Source of the DNA: Zygnema cylindricum | Taxonomy: Eukaryota > Streptophyta > Zygnematophyceae > Zygnematales > Zygnemataceae | Direction of reading: 5' to 3' | DNA length: 64,000 nucleotides | NCBI GenBank assembly: GCA_037447655.1 | Contig: JBBHKE010001957.1 | Span: 91,836-155,835, forward strand | Part shown: positions 37,188 through 49,849 of the stretch, in pieces | Numbering within the stretch: the first letter of the stretch is position 1 | How the letters are laid out: each line of letters opens with the position of its first letter | Notes under the pieces: model-generated | Databases searched by the model: none | What the model was told of the DNA's origin: nothing | Seen by the model: only the letters and a program-made list of their open reading frames with translations | Made by a program: the position numbers and the translations under genes

Positions 37188-37311
37188 CATGGGTGGAGGG
37201 GATGATTAGGATCGGGACCTTAGAAGTGTTAGTCAAGAAGAGCGCGAGTCATGGGCGGAGAGGATGATTAGAATCGGGACCTTACAGGTGTCACTCAAGA
37301 AAAGCGGGAGA
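37188..37311 (+). repeat. 62-bp tandem duplication
   Basis: CATGGGTGGAGGGGATGATT and CATGGGCGGAGAGGATGATT start two successive ~62-bp units at the presumed 5' side of the D1 gag. Confidence 0.75.
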
Positions 37312-40300
37312 GGCAAGAAGTAGTGGCCTAAGAAGAAGAGTCTTAGGTGCCCGAGGAAGCAGTCTCCTTTGATTTTGCATTAAACATAGAGCAGTTCCTC
37401 AAGGGAAAGATGCCTACGCTTGTCATAGTTGAGATTCCTCCCAAAAAATAAGAGAAGCAACCATCCACTCCACCTCCTCCGGTTTTTTCTCCCGACAACT
37501 TCCCTACGTTGTCCAAGGCCGCCACAGCTAAGGCTACAGAGAAGGAGGAACAACAAGCTAGAGCTCCTCAATCCCGCAGGAAGGTTTTGGCACATAAGAA
37601 AACGATTATTGGCTCACTTCTCGAAGTGGTACCGTATACCACGTCTAAAGCTCCAATAGTGGAGACATACGTAGATCCTCAAATCTTGTCACATCGTAGC
37701 AGGCCAGGTCGCAAGGAGATTTTATTCTGTATAATATCCATGAGTTAAAGGTAAAGAAGGAGCTTGTGCAACCTGTTGCCAGCAGCGACCGAGCCGGGAT
37801 CATACGCCCAGTGGGAGGTTTAGTTGAAATCCTAAGTAGTTCGTCTAAGAGCGGTTCTTCAACCTCCATCTGGGAGCAAGAGGGGAGGCCATCCACTTCG
37901 CGTTAGCAGCCCACCCTATCTCGAGACACTTAAACTAGTAAACAGTCTAGAGGCCGGGTAACTTCTCGGGCTCAGGCAGGTGAAGAGACAAGCAAGTTGA
38001 AATTGCCAGAAAACTAAGAGAGATTTTCGGTTCGACCATAGGGATAGCAAAGGCCGATTTGCTCCCCTAGCCGAAGAGGAGCCTTTCTTTCCTTCAACCT
38101 TAGTTTTGCCAACCATTTCTCCCTGAACACTAGTGGTTTTACCTTGGATTATGGAGTACGTGACCTACGGACCCTATGGTACCCGGTTTAGGGATTGTTA
38201 ATCTCTCGCGTGTGGTGAGCAGTACCCACGAACTGGTGGATATCCTGCGATCGCAAAGTCAGGCTACGGCGGGGGCCGGACCCATCATGATAGACTAGGA
38301 TGCTCTGGAACAAGAAAGGAAGAAAGCGTTGGAAGAGGATCTGCTCCTCATACGAGAGGCTAAATGAAGATCATGGGGGATCCTTAGTGGACAGTTATCT
38401 CCTTCTTTTAGGACAGGTGCATTGGTAGGAGGACAACCTGTGGAACAGGCTACCCCTCTTGCCCCGCAAGATCTGAAGGCCTCACGGGAACTTGGACAAA
38501 AATCTCCTCTTTAGCGAGATAGGGAGGACACAACAAGGGCTAAAAAAAAGGGGTTGGGTGTAGATCCACCGAGTTATCGGGTAGCCGCGTCCAGTGAGCT
38601 TCTTACTTTTGTCTCGGTGGCTGGATCTTCTTTAGTGGAGGCCATGGTAAAACTACAACCCGACAGGAAACTCTACATTTCCCTCAGATTGACCACTCCT
38701 CCTCCATCACCATCTTACGCTTCCTCTCCTTCCCGTTCCTTCTACCCAGCTAGAGCAGTCCGTGGGTCTCTGGATCTTCTTGTTTTTCCTTACAAATACA
38801 CCCCTAACTCACCTCCTCACTGGCAATCCCCATCCTCCAGTGGCGAAACTCCTCCTCTCGAGGATTTCCAAAGGCAGCACAAGAGACAAACATTGTTCGA
38901 AGACAAACACCCTCTCCTCCAAGCTTGCAGTCGTCCCCTTCTCCGTCGCCATCCATCTCCGGGGGCCTCGACCTCGCTTGCACATTCCATCGATGGAGAT
39001 AGTGTTAAGGGGAGAGCAAGCCTCTCCAAAATATAGAGGAGGAGGTGATCTAACATCTTCTTCGAGAGCAGGACCTTCCTCAGTGAGAGAAGGAATCAGT
39101 GCTGTTACTACAACCCTTCTTATTGGAGAGGGACTGGTTCAGATCCCGAGATTCATGACCCCGGAGCAGTCTCACCGGCTTAGTTTGTCAGTCCCACAGG
39201 AGAGGCCTCACCACTATTCATCAGTACTGTGGAGGAGGAAAAGAAAATGGGGGACGTCCGGATCTTCACAGGGGATAACTTTGGGATTGCTTTTTCTGAT
39301 TTTGAAATGTTGTGGAAATCTTTCACACAATCCGAAACTAACAAATACAGGGGGGGAGCCATCCCACTGGATTTTGAAAGAACTCTTTTTCCAATGATGG
39401 TCAATTATTTAGCGGGGGGGGCATTGGTCGATTATAAGGAGAGTCAACACTTGTTGATGGCTCCCAGTATAAAAATATCAGATTCAGACTTGGACATCGA
39501 TGTTCTTTAGGCATCCGCCGACTTGGCCCCCGCAGCCACAGCTCCTATCACAGCCACATTCAGTATGGACATAAATTTGCAGGCCCAAATTAGGCCTATG
39601 TTAATCATCTCCAGGCCGTTTAAGCCGCCAAGGCCGCCACTCGGATGATTGCCAACCCAACTCCTTGCACGAATCTCCTGTACGACTGGAGACTCCTTTA
39701 TATAGAAAGGAACGAAACAGCAATCAAGGAGTTCACCGACTTCCGATGTTTGAAGAATGAAATCCCTCAGACTTTGTTAAACCGACTCTCTAGCCTTTGT
39801 CAAAACACTAAATTGTCCACCATTTATACTCTAGCAATGGCCACCAAATACTATATGGCTGTTCGAAATTCATTCGGGCCAACAGGGCAAGTAGCTTTGG
39901 ACAATTGGAGTGCCAGTCAATATATACACGACAGGAATCCTACTGTGCAAGAAATTTCATTGGCGGCAATGAAGTTAAATGATCATTTTGTCAACAGCGA
40001 AGCAAGAGAAAAGGCTGTTACTAGAAAAGCAAGAGCCAAATTTGCACGTTTTGTAGAGGAATCCTCTCTCTGCCAAAAAGAACAAACTAAACTTCAAGAT
40101 TTGCGGAAGCTCAAAGAAAAACAAGAAGTTGAAACTAGACCCGAACCCGCAATGGGAGCCGATGAAAATGATTATCTTTACAACTGCGTGAACAACAACC
40201 AAACTTGTCATGGGTGGAAAACATGCCCCAGGAAACTGAACCCAAAACTCTTGATCAAGCAAAAAGAGTTTGAAAAGGAACGTGTAGAAAAAACCCAAAG

Positions 40301-41340
40301 GCAGCAAGAACGCAAGCAGAGAAGCGGAGGAGGGGACCGCTCGCCCGTCACTAGAGACACTTATAAACCTACTCCACTCTCTAAGACGACTAAGATGTCT
40401 CAATTCATTTGAGACAAATCCGACTTCCTAAATTTGATGACGCCTGGATCTCAAATGAGCTAAGGGGGAAGTATACGTTTGAGGGGTCGAAATGTGAGGC
40501 TTGTGGTTTCATAGGGCACAAAGAAGGGCAATGTTTCCGGAAGAACAGGGTCCCAAAAGACATGTTGTAATACGGGTTGTTCACAGGCGAAGGGGAAACA
40601 AGCGTTAATCCTCTACCACTGCAACTTTTATATCCACAAGAACGTCGATCTCTTGGTGAACCGTGACCCAAAACGCTGACAGAGGAACATATCATCTAGC
40701 AACAGAGCACTCAATTGGCCGCCTTCGCAGCAAAATTGGCTGCTCTTTGATTATGATCGAATGCTCGCACCCCCCAACCTTTGACGCTTGTCAAAAACTG
40801 TAGAAACAAAAAGAAGAACAGTTGCAAATGCTGGTAAAGTTAGAACAACAGTCCATGGTGGGTGCTGATGATGATGACATAATGGGGTGGGATATGGAGC
40901 CTCCAAAGGCTCATCATGCTCGGACATTTCTGTCCGAAGCTTGGAACGTTAAGTTAAAGGCAGGTTAAGCAAAACAACCACGCCACTGATGTCCTCTCAA
41001 CTGAGGGTGACAGTGACAGGAAGGGAATGGGCCGGGATCATCCCTCCTCGGCTCCTTTCTCCTCAAAGTAAAACCTTGGGGAAAAGATCTTCAACCACTG
41101 GCCAGATCAAGTTTTCGACCGTTGGGAAAGACCAGCAGTGCGTGACTCGGCTAGGTTGGGCAGGGGGGGGGGGAGAAGGCGACGTTCACATTTCATGGCA
41201 AAGCTTCCCCCCTTCTTGGCGGTCTTGCTTGCGTGGCAGCTGCCTTTCGACTCCGTCGAGTAAGCAAAGGGTTTGAAAGCACTGTCTGGGCGGAAGATTT
41301 GGAGGGGTGGGAGGGGTGGGGCGAAACCAAAAACTGGGGC
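37188..41340 (+). pseudogene. D1: gag region of the methyltransferase-carrying gypsy family
   Basis: A decayed gag in broken frames. The longest clean part is 39,645-40,412 (255 codons), with a helical core (LLYDWRLLYIERNETAIKEF; LAAMKLNDHF) and a charged Lys/Glu tail. A CCHC knuckle, CEACGFIGHKEGQC, lies at 40,493-40,534. The N-terminal half is Pro/Ser/Arg-rich (38,554-39,036). Every section has a counterpart in D2 in the same order (for example the HRSRPGRKE segment at about 37,690 against 42,206). No methyltransferase or polymerase follows before the D2 copy, so D1 is a truncated tandem copy or a second element fragment. Cellular role: RNA packaging of the element. Confidence 0.72.
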
Positions 41341-41989
41341 AGAGGTTGGGGGCATTTTAAAAAGGGATTTTAAACGTGGTTGGGTAGTAGGGAATGCAGT
41401 ATCATCATTGGGCCCGAGGAACGGCAGTCAGGCATAGGGGCGGTGGCACTCCCAACGAGTATATCCATCAAGCAAAATAAACCCTGATCCTAGCTCTCCT
41501 CCCATTCCTTCTCATGCACTGAAACTGGGTACTTCTGAGTTGAAAATGGAGTTGAGTGTGTGGAAGTAACAATTGACAGTTTCAGAGCCGGAGGACCCAA
41601 AGGGTGTTGATTTGAGATAATAGGTGACCTTGAGGAAGAAGAAGAAGCACCAGCTGTTGCTATAATATTCAGATTACAAAAGAGGATACTCTCACGGAAT
41701 CCACAAAAAGGACTGACTTCACAATAAAGCCTCAAGCAAACCAGACACACAATAGATTTGCAAATTTTCCACAATATAAACACTATAACAAAGAAACCAC
41801 ACGCAGACTTTCCCTGATTTTTGCCATAAGATCACAATGATCTTGCAATTCAAAAATACACAAAAACTGCTTTACAGTTTTTCATTCACAGAATTCTTAA
41901 CTCCAAAATATTCTAAGTCCTACATATACAAAGTGAACCTACAACTGATCTACACCGTACTACAACTACTCTTCTGAACATTTCCCTTC
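41341..41989. other. Sequence between D1 and D2, unassigned
   Basis: Does not align with either gag copy. The minus strand from about 41,783 to 41,490 encodes a short open segment (GASSSSSRSPIISNQHPLG) that resembles the start of a copia gag, so a copia fragment including part of an LTR is possible. No firm boundaries. Confidence 0.35.
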
Positions 41990-42062
41990 TTTTTCTGAAG
42001 TCGCCAGGACCTTTGCCGAGGAAAGAAAGGAGTCGAGGGCACAAGCTCAAGAAAGAAATAGA

Positions 42063-45000
42063 GTGTCGCCCAGGTCTCGACCAAAGAGACTAGCTCAGAG
42101 GGAGCCCCATGTGGGTCCTCTTCCAAAGATTGGGCTTCACGCCATATATAAAATGCCCGGGGGCGAGATCCAGATTGACCCCGCAGTTTTGACGGATCCA
42201 CATCGCCCGGGTCGTAAGGAACCCCTTGCCGTTCACGACCTCCATGAGCTCAAGGTGAAGAAGGAGTTGGTAGAATGAGTGGCTCAGACAGATTAAGTCA
42301 GAATAGTAAGATTCGCGGGTGGGGTGGTTGAGATTTTGAGCAGTTCTTCGGAGGGCAGCTCTTCAGAATGGGTGAAGGACCAGTCCCAGAGAGCCCCCTA
42401 TTCTCGCCCTCCCCCATCTTCCTCTCAGAACACCGCCGCCAGCAAACCCTCCACGGGGCGTACCTCTTCGTGGCCTCGTAGAGAAAAAAGGGGTATTGGG
42501 AGGGAAACACGAGATCCATTCAGGGGAAGTTGGTTTGACCACCGCAACAGCAAGGGGAGATTTGCACGGCTTCCCAAGGAGGAGACATCCCCAACTCCTG
42601 TGTTCCCATCAACCGAGAAACCTGCTCCTGCACCACCTCGTGACCGCCCTTCTAGAGGGATTTGGCGATCAAAACCAATTGATCCCGAGGTTCCGGGTAA
42701 GAGTCCATAAGATTTGCGCAAGGGATGGTGTTGGACCAGACCTAATGATCCCGAAATTCCGGGGGTAGAGATAACGGATCTTACGAAAATAGTGGAAAAA
42801 GCCAAGGAACTAGTGGAGTTTCTAAAATCCCAAGGACAGGCTACGGCGGGGGCCGAACCTGTCACAGTAGATTGGGAGGCCTTAGAGGAAGGGAGGCGAA
42901 AGGCTTGAGAATAGGAATTAAAGATCATTAGGGGAGCTCAGCGTAAGACGAGTGGGATTCTTAGCGAGAAGATTCCTCCTACACAAAAGATAGTGCCGCA
43001 TTCAAAAGCCCCAGCAGCGAGGATTCTTTTCTTGCCAGTACTCACCCTAAAATGCCTTCTTTGAAGCTAAGCCAAGAGCCTCTCTTACCGCGGAAAGGAG
43101 AGGAGGACCAAAGACTTAATTTGGAGGGTTTGGGTGCTAATTTACCTTCTGGAACCGCTTCGGCTCTTCGGGGAGAGACTACCTTTGTCTCGGTCGAGGT
43201 GTTTACTGCCGTAGAGGCTTTACTGGGGTTATGACTTGACGAGGTGATTCACAACCCCTTCAGATATCCAACCCCTCCTCCCACTTCTCCCAAAAAATCC
43301 TTAGAGCTCCCATCTTCGGCTCCTCCACCTTATTCATCTCACTCCGCAGAACCCACCACCTATCCCCGGGACTGTCCAGATCCCTCTCCATCACCATCCA
43401 TCTCTCCCGCAAAAGCTGTCTATGGGTCGCCTGGTCTCTGTGTTACCCTACAAATACGACGTACGCGCCTATTCCCCTCCTCACCGACGCTCCCCCTCCT
43501 CTAGCTCTGGAACTTCACCTCCCAAGGCCTCCAGGAGGCAAACAAGGAGACAGACACCTTTCCCCATAAGGGCTCAACCATCTCCGTCTCCATCCCTTTC
43601 ACTATCTCCGCCACCAACAATCCCCAAGAAGCTTGTGAATAAGGCGCGTTTCCACATCCCATCGGTGGTAACTGTTCTCAAGGATCCGCAATATTCTCCT
43701 AGAAATAGAGGAGTAGTGGGGAACATCCAACCTCAAACCATCTTTTCTAGCGCTGGAACTTCCTCAGTGAGAGGGGGATCCACACCACAAGGGGCTGCAC
43801 CTTCTAGCAGAGAAGGACCCAGTTCCGATACCGAGTAAGAGGATACGAGAGTCATCTTGCCCACTCAGTTTGTCAACCCAACAGGGCCTTCCTCTTCCCA
43901 TTTCACAAACTCTGCCGAAGAAGAAAAGGAAATGGGGGATATACGGATCTTTATCGTAGAGAGCTTGGGGATTACATTTTTATAATTTGAGTTGTTGTGG
44001 AAATCTTTCACCCAATCTGAAATCAACAAGTACCGGGAGGGGGGCATTCTGTATGACTTTGAAACAACACTCTTCCCAATGATGGTCAACTACCTTTCTC
44101 GAGGGGCGTTGGCGGATTACAAGGAGCATCAACCTTTATTGATGGCTCCCAATGTCTAGATCTCAGATCTAGCCCTTCATGCTGAAGTTTTACAAGCGAA
44201 GATAGACCTGGCTGCGGGGGCTGCGACCTCTGTGTTGGCTAACTTTACGCCGGAAATGAAACTCCAGGCAGAGGGAAGAGTTTATGCTAACCAGCAGCAA
44301 GCCATTTAGGGGGCCCAGGCAGCAACCTTCATGGTTGCTAATCCCAACACTTGTACAACTCTGCTGAATATCTGGAGACTCCTCTACACATAGAGGATAA
44401 AGTCCGCAATCAAGGAATTCACAGAATTTTGATGTTTGAAGAACGAGACTCTATAGACTCTCTTCAATCGACTCTTAAGCCTTTGTCAGAAAAATAAACT
44501 GTCAACGATTGACCTTCCAACAATGGCAACTAAATACTTCATCGCTGTCTGTAATCCATTTGGACGGACAGGGCAGATTGCTCTAGATAAATGGATTGCC
44601 AGACAGTCCATTTAGAACATCAATCCCTCTGCAAAGGAAATCTCACTGGTGGTAATGAAATTGTATGACCATTTCGTCCACAGTGAAGCATGGGAGAAGG
44701 CCGTGACTGGCAAAGCCTGAGCAAATTGGGTCGGATTCGCAGGGGAGACCTCCTTGAATGAGGAGGAAGAGGCTGAACTTCAAGCTTTGCGGAAGCTTAA
44801 AAGAAAGGAAGTAGTTGACAATGGGTCACAATGAGCTTTGGGAGCAGATGAGCGAGTATTTCTCTATAATTGCTTGAATTGTTTGCAACCAAGTCATGGG
44901 TGGAAGCATTGCACGAGGAAACTCAAACCGGTACTCGCTTTGAAACTTAAGTAATGGGAGAAAAGACGGGCATACAGGGCACTGAGAAAGCAAGAAAGGC

Positions 45001-45946
45001 TCAAGGGAGGAAGGGGCGAGGACAAGACACCTATAACTAAGGAGACCAACCGTCCAACCCCACAGAGCGAAACTTCTAAGATGTCCCAATCACAATTGCG
45101 ACAAATCAAACTTCCAAAGTTTGATGACGCTCAAAACTCCAACGAAATCTAGAGTAAATATACCACTGAGGGCTCAAAGTGCGAAGCATGTGGATTTCTC
45201 GGGCACAAGGAAAGGCAATGTTTTCTGGAAAATAGAGTACCCAAAGAAATGATGCAATTCACTTTGTTTACTGGAGAAAGAGAAACAACCTTTAACACTC
45301 TCCCTCTCCAACTTCTTTACCCATGGGGGCGTCAACTTCTACCCACGGCGGAGAAACCTGAGCGAGCCCGGGCTACTCCAGCCAAGCTTACGCCGGAGAT
45401 CATCATACAGCAGCAGAGTCAGCAGCAGGCGGCTATAGCTGCATAGTTGGCTGCCCTCCGCTTGAAAGTTTCTCAGCGGCCTGCTCCTATCATTACATTG
45501 CAACGACTCCACAAAGAGAAACGAAGTTGTTACAGAAGCTGGTGGAGCTGGAGCTTCAAGGAACAGCGGGTGCCAACGATGACGACCTATTGGGTTGGGA
45601 TTTGGAACCCCCAAATGCCCACCATGCCCAAACCTTCCTGTTCAGGGATTCGAATGTTGGGGTAGGAGACAACCGCCGCCAACTACGAAATTCCAAATCA
45701 ATGCAACGGCAGGACAGACAGAAAATGGGTCAGAGGGATCACAACCAGATAGCTACCGTACCCTTGTCATTCACTCCAAAGGCCGTAATCGTGAACAACG
45801 ACATCGAACTAGGACTCAAACCCAAACAATCGCCTTCTCTCCCTTCCAAACCTAAGTTGCCTCCGAGTTTCGAAAATGAGAAGAACGAGAAACAGCAGCA
45901 AGAGAAGGATTCATTGGAACGAGAGAAGAAGGACAATGAGGACTGA
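42063..45946 (+). pseudogene. D2 gag
   Basis: Frame-broken gag aligned with D1. It has Pro/Ser-rich N-terminal parts (42,324-42,710 and 43,244-43,838) and a helical central part (about 43,900-44,830, many stops). The CCHC knuckle CEACGFLGHKERQC lies at about 45,180-45,221. A downstream charged region (45,527-45,946) includes DDDLLGWDLEPPNAHHAQTF, with a counterpart in D1 at about 40,870-40,930. The gag is unusually long for a Ty3/gypsy element (nearly 4 kb). It would bind and package element RNA. Confidence 0.7.
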
Positions 45947-46789
45947 TTTGAGAAATATATGGCATAACAACCGGAGAATGACACACCCACAACACCACCA
46001 GTCGCAGAATCCGGCTCCGAAAGTGAGAAAGAAAGGACAAGTTCAGGATTTGCAGAAACTGGATTCATCCCCATCTTCATCGAATGCCACTCTCCCAACC
46101 TCCAAGCCGACTGTCATGTTGTTCCGGCACCTCATGCCATACGCTCTCACCCATGTAAAGACCCTAGCATCCTCCCACAACCTGCCCGAAGATATCCTCA
46201 TTCAGGCATTGGGAGACGAGATTCGATCTGGAAAGGCCGAAGTCAACAGGACCACTCCGCCAACCGCAGTCTTTATGTCAACCGATCCAAAAACCCCTAT
46301 AGTGGATAGGGACTACAAATCCTTATCAGTGGCTCTTAACCTAAACAGGACCGGAAACTTTCTAAGTTTGGTTGATCCGTCCCCATCCTGTTCAATCCCC
46401 AAGGAAATGGGACTCACCGAAATTCTGGCTGGATATGGGAGCGTAGCAGCAAAGGCGCCAGACTCCTGGGAATGGCACCAGCAGGTTCTTTATTTTGCAA
46501 CCCTGGAACCATTCCTGCTGAACTGAAGGTTTGGTAAGGAGGCTGTTTCTTGGGCAGAACTGTTGGCTCGATATCGCCGAAAAAATCAAGCAGTTCCCCA
46601 CTTCCAAGCGGTGGGAAGAGGAATACAAGAAAAGATTACTTCAGGTGGCAAAACTCCGGCGGGGAGTGGATAAGACTTTCTCGACCTTGACAATGACGGA
46701 AGTCGGTCCTACAAAAATGTCAGATGCTTCCAAACCCAAGACGAGTAACGAGGAATTCAATCGACAAGTGGTGTCCTTGGCAGTTCCCG
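45947..46789 (+). pseudogene. D2 linker between gag and methyltransferase, unknown
   Basis: Open in one frame to 46,526 (segments HLMPYALTHVKTLASSHNLP and YKSLSVALNLNRTGNFLSL), then in another frame from 46,531 (KRWEEEYKKRLLQVAKLRRG). A protease would be expected here in a gypsy polyprotein, but no DTG/DSG triad is visible. It could be the N-terminal part of the captured methyltransferase or a degraded protease. Confidence 0.4.
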
Positions 46790-47755
46790 ATTCCGCATTG
46801 CATATTTTATCTCTATTTTTGGGAAATAGTTCCGATTTGGAGGCAGTGTTGAAAACCGAATATATGGAAGAAGAGAACACAACCGTGGAAATATCACTTG
46901 AGGCCCGCGCTGTCAGCGAGCATCGCCTCCACCAGCTTCATCACTTATATCCTCAACAGCTTCTAGTGACAGCCTTTTCCAAAGCTCACCGAAGTCTTCC
47001 CCAAAATGTCGAAACCATTATGGAGCCCCACCTAGCCAGTTTGGGAAGAGTGGATTTGGTAATGGCAGGCTGGCTTTGTTAGAGATACTCCCTAGCGGGA
47101 CAAGGAAAAGGGCATCAAGATTGCCGAAGTGGAACATTTTACAGGATGATTGAATTGATCACGTGGATTCAGTAGCTTGAAGACACACCAGTGGGGTACG
47201 TTTGGGAAAATGTACACCCGGGGGATGATAAAAGAAAACAGGTTGCTGACAGCTGGAATCACGTAACCCGGATTATAGGAGCTCCCTTGGTTTTCGGCGC
47301 CGCACAAATGGGATCTCGGGCACACCGAGTAAGGGCGTATTGTACCAATATGATCCCGCTTCCAATCCTCCGGAAATTGTTGGACAACCAAAGACGTGAT
47401 CCGCAGAATTCGGTGCAGCAAATCCTTGGGAAGGGCAGGATGGCCACCCCTGTGATGTGACACAACCGCTCCCCTTTCTTCCGGTCTAATCAGTCGGGAC
47501 TACCGCGTAAAACCCTCTCGACTTTAGTTTCTTTCCCCCACAGTCACGCTTATCGGAAAGGAGCAGCGGGAATGATTTTCAACACTACAACAAGAATCTG
47601 GACAACACCAACAATTGCGGAACGGGAAGAAGCGATGGGATTTCAAAAAGGCACAACGGCAACACCACGTATTTCAGATCTACAGAGGTGCAGCCTGATT
47701 GGACAAAGTATGGATTTGAATTCAATCACATGGTTGCTCAAGCATGCACAAGCCT
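46790..47755 (+). pseudogene. C5-cytosine DNA methyltransferase domain inside D2
   Basis: Would transfer a methyl group from S-adenosylmethionine to carbon 5 of cytosine in DNA. One frame holds the class motifs in canonical order. Motif I is at about 46,798 (LHILSLFLGN, degraded from the usual FSGIGG) and motif II is VEISLEAR. Motif IV is at 47,053-47,110 (DLVMAGWLC, stop, RYSLAGQGKG); the catalytic Cys is 47,077-47,079, but the preceding Pro is Leu. Motif VI ENV is at 47,206-47,214. Motif VIII is near 47,300-47,349 (MGSRAHRVRAYCTN). Motif IX-X region is PTIAEREEAMGFQKGTT then CSLIGQSMDLNSITWLL (about 47,615-47,745). Stops at 47,080, 47,173 and 47,458 inactivate it. The unrearranged order argues against DRM. 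It lies between gag and RT. I cannot assign it to a DNMT subfamily by eye. Confidence 0.85.
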
Positions 47756-48055
47756 TTTCAACTCTCCAGTCCCCCGAATCACAGGCTATTTACTTTCAAG
47801 CTCCTCAATTGTTAGCAATGCAGACAACTTTGCATCTTGAGGGTGGGGAGAGAAAAGAGAAGAAGAAAACTTCACATTTCATCACCGCAGGTTTTCCCAA
47901 TGGGGGAGGGCGCCGGCTCAAATTGCTACGGCTTAGCGGAGGTTGTTAGCAGTAGCGTCCTAGCCGGAGGGGTAGAGGCAGATCCATCGGTAGGATTGGA
48001 ATTTGACATTAACCTCTGGGGTAGACCGCCGGAGGCCTAGGCTGCCGTAGAGCTT

Positions 48056-49060
48056 GTGAAAATGGATAGGACCCTTGGGGAGCAATTGGATCCTCAGCAA
48101 AAGGCGCGGCTCTCCAAGTTATTAGCCAAAAACAAACAGGTGTTGTCATGGTCAGAAACAGATGTCGGTATCTACAAAAGAACCCCTTTTCGAATCGATT
48201 TGATCGATGAGACGACGACTGTTTGTCAGAAGCAATATCCTCTCAGCTTCAAAGAGAAGGAATTCATCACGGCTAAAGTCCAAATTTTGTTGGAAGCTAG
48301 ATTGATTCAAGAAAGTACAGTTCTTCATGGGTTCGCTTTTTCAACAGTTCTCCTGCCCAAGAAAAGCTCGTTCAGAAATACTGTTGATTTCCGGATGTGT
48401 GGAGATTATCGCATGCTGAACACGGTAACCATCTCTGACCGGTATCCAATGCCGACCCCGAAAGAAGTATTCGACTCCCTTGCGGGCGCCACTATCTACT
48501 CCACTCTGGACATGAAAAATGGTTTCCACCAGATTGCCATGGAACCGAAGCACAGGGAGAGAACCAGATTTTGGGCAGGGTCCACACTTTATGAATGGAT
48601 TTACATGCCATTCGGGCTCAAGAATGCACCGGCCTAATTCCAACGGGCAATGGACGAAGCGCTCCGAGGAATCGATTGTGCCCGGTGCTACATTGATGAT
48701 GTTATTATATTCTCCAAAACTTTTGAGGAACACTTGGAGCATGTTCAGATTGTTCTCAAGGTACTCGAAGGAGCGGGCTGGAAATGCCACCCGGGCAAAG
48801 GGATCTTTAGAGTACAAAAAATCATTTACCTTGGATATGAGGTGACTCCCGAGACTGTGGGTCTTCACATGGTGAAGGTGGCATCCCTTCACGCTCTCCC
48901 CCCACCGCAAGACGTCTCGGCCCTTTGCACCTTTCTGGGTCTAGCAAACTACTATCTGCAATTTATCCCCGAATTTAGTAGACACGCTCAGCCCCTCACC
49001 CAACTATTGCGGAAGGACGAAGAGTGGCAGTGGGCCAAAAAACAACAGATCTCCTTTTGT
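48056..49060 (+). pseudogene. D2 reverse transcriptase
   Basis: Copies element RNA into cDNA. Seen in order: LIQESTVLHGFAFSTVLLPK, then DFRMCGDYRMLNTVTISDRY, then STLDMKNGFHQIAMEPKHR, YEWIYMPFGLKNAPA, the catalytic YIDDVIIFSKTFEEHLEHV (about 48,690-48,745) and the thumb/connection FLGLANYYLQFIPEFS. One in-frame TAA (48,635-48,637) replaces a Lys codon that is intact in D3, and a frameshift follows near 49,045. Typical Ty3/gypsy RT. Confidence 0.92.
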
Positions 49061-49545
49061 TCTTGAAAGATGCTCTGAAGCAACACCCCATGCTACAGAT
49101 GCCAGATAACCAGAGGCCTTTCCTCCTTTACACTGATTGGAGCAGGTTTGGATTGGGAGCAATTTTGGCTCAAGTTGATGATGCGGGAGCTGAATATGTG
49201 GTGGCTTATGCTAGGCGGAGCTACAACAGAGCAGATCGGAATTATAGCAGTTACCATGGAGAACTACTCGCAGCGGTGTGGGCAATCTTGCATTTCCGGC
49301 CTTATTTGTACGGTGTTCATTTAACCCTGATTACTGATCACCAACCACAAAAATGGATCATGGAAAATAGTAAGTTGAATGGCAAACTCGCTAGATGGGT
49401 TCTTATCTTGCAGAAATATGATTTTGACATTGTTCACCGGGCCGGGGAAATCCATGGGAATGCCGATTGACTTAGCCAGAATCCGGACCCTTCTACTCTG
49501 GATTTGACTGGGGCTTGACATGATGAGGATCTTGAAATCAATATG
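49024..49545 (+). pseudogene. D2 RNase H
   Basis: Degrades the RNA strand of the replication hybrid. Seen: LLYTDWSRFGLGAILAQ (first catalytic Asp; the usual TDAS is TDWS), then SSYHGELLAAVWAILHFRPY (catalytic Glu), then LITDHQPQKWIMENSKLNG (catalytic Asp), and the closing FDIVHRAGEIHGNAD with a TGA just before the usual LSQNP. Different frame from the RT because of the frameshift before it. Confidence 0.88.
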
Positions 49546-49849
49546 GAGATCATCCGAGCATCCTCCGCCTTTATCTAGCTTCCCCAATCTCGAGGGGAAC
49601 TATTAACGTTCTCGGCAGACGTGGAGGGGTAGGCACGTATAAGGGCCGGACCTAAGGATATTTAAAACAATCCCGAGGATCTCAAATCTATCTAGCAGGG
49701 GGCTCCCCTTGCCCACTTGACGGGAATTTAATTATCTCGAGAGCAAACCCAAATGGTGGCGTACGATGAGGACAGAGGAGTTCTTCTCCGCAAATGGTTA
49801 GATGGCACAAGGAAAGTGATTCCTCCTCCCTCAGACTGAGAAAATCTGA

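Noticed and set aside
38554-39397. Two overlapping 160- and 211-codon Pro/Ser-rich frames as host genes
   Set aside because: The region aligns with the D2 gag at 43,244-43,838, so it is the N-terminal gag of D1.
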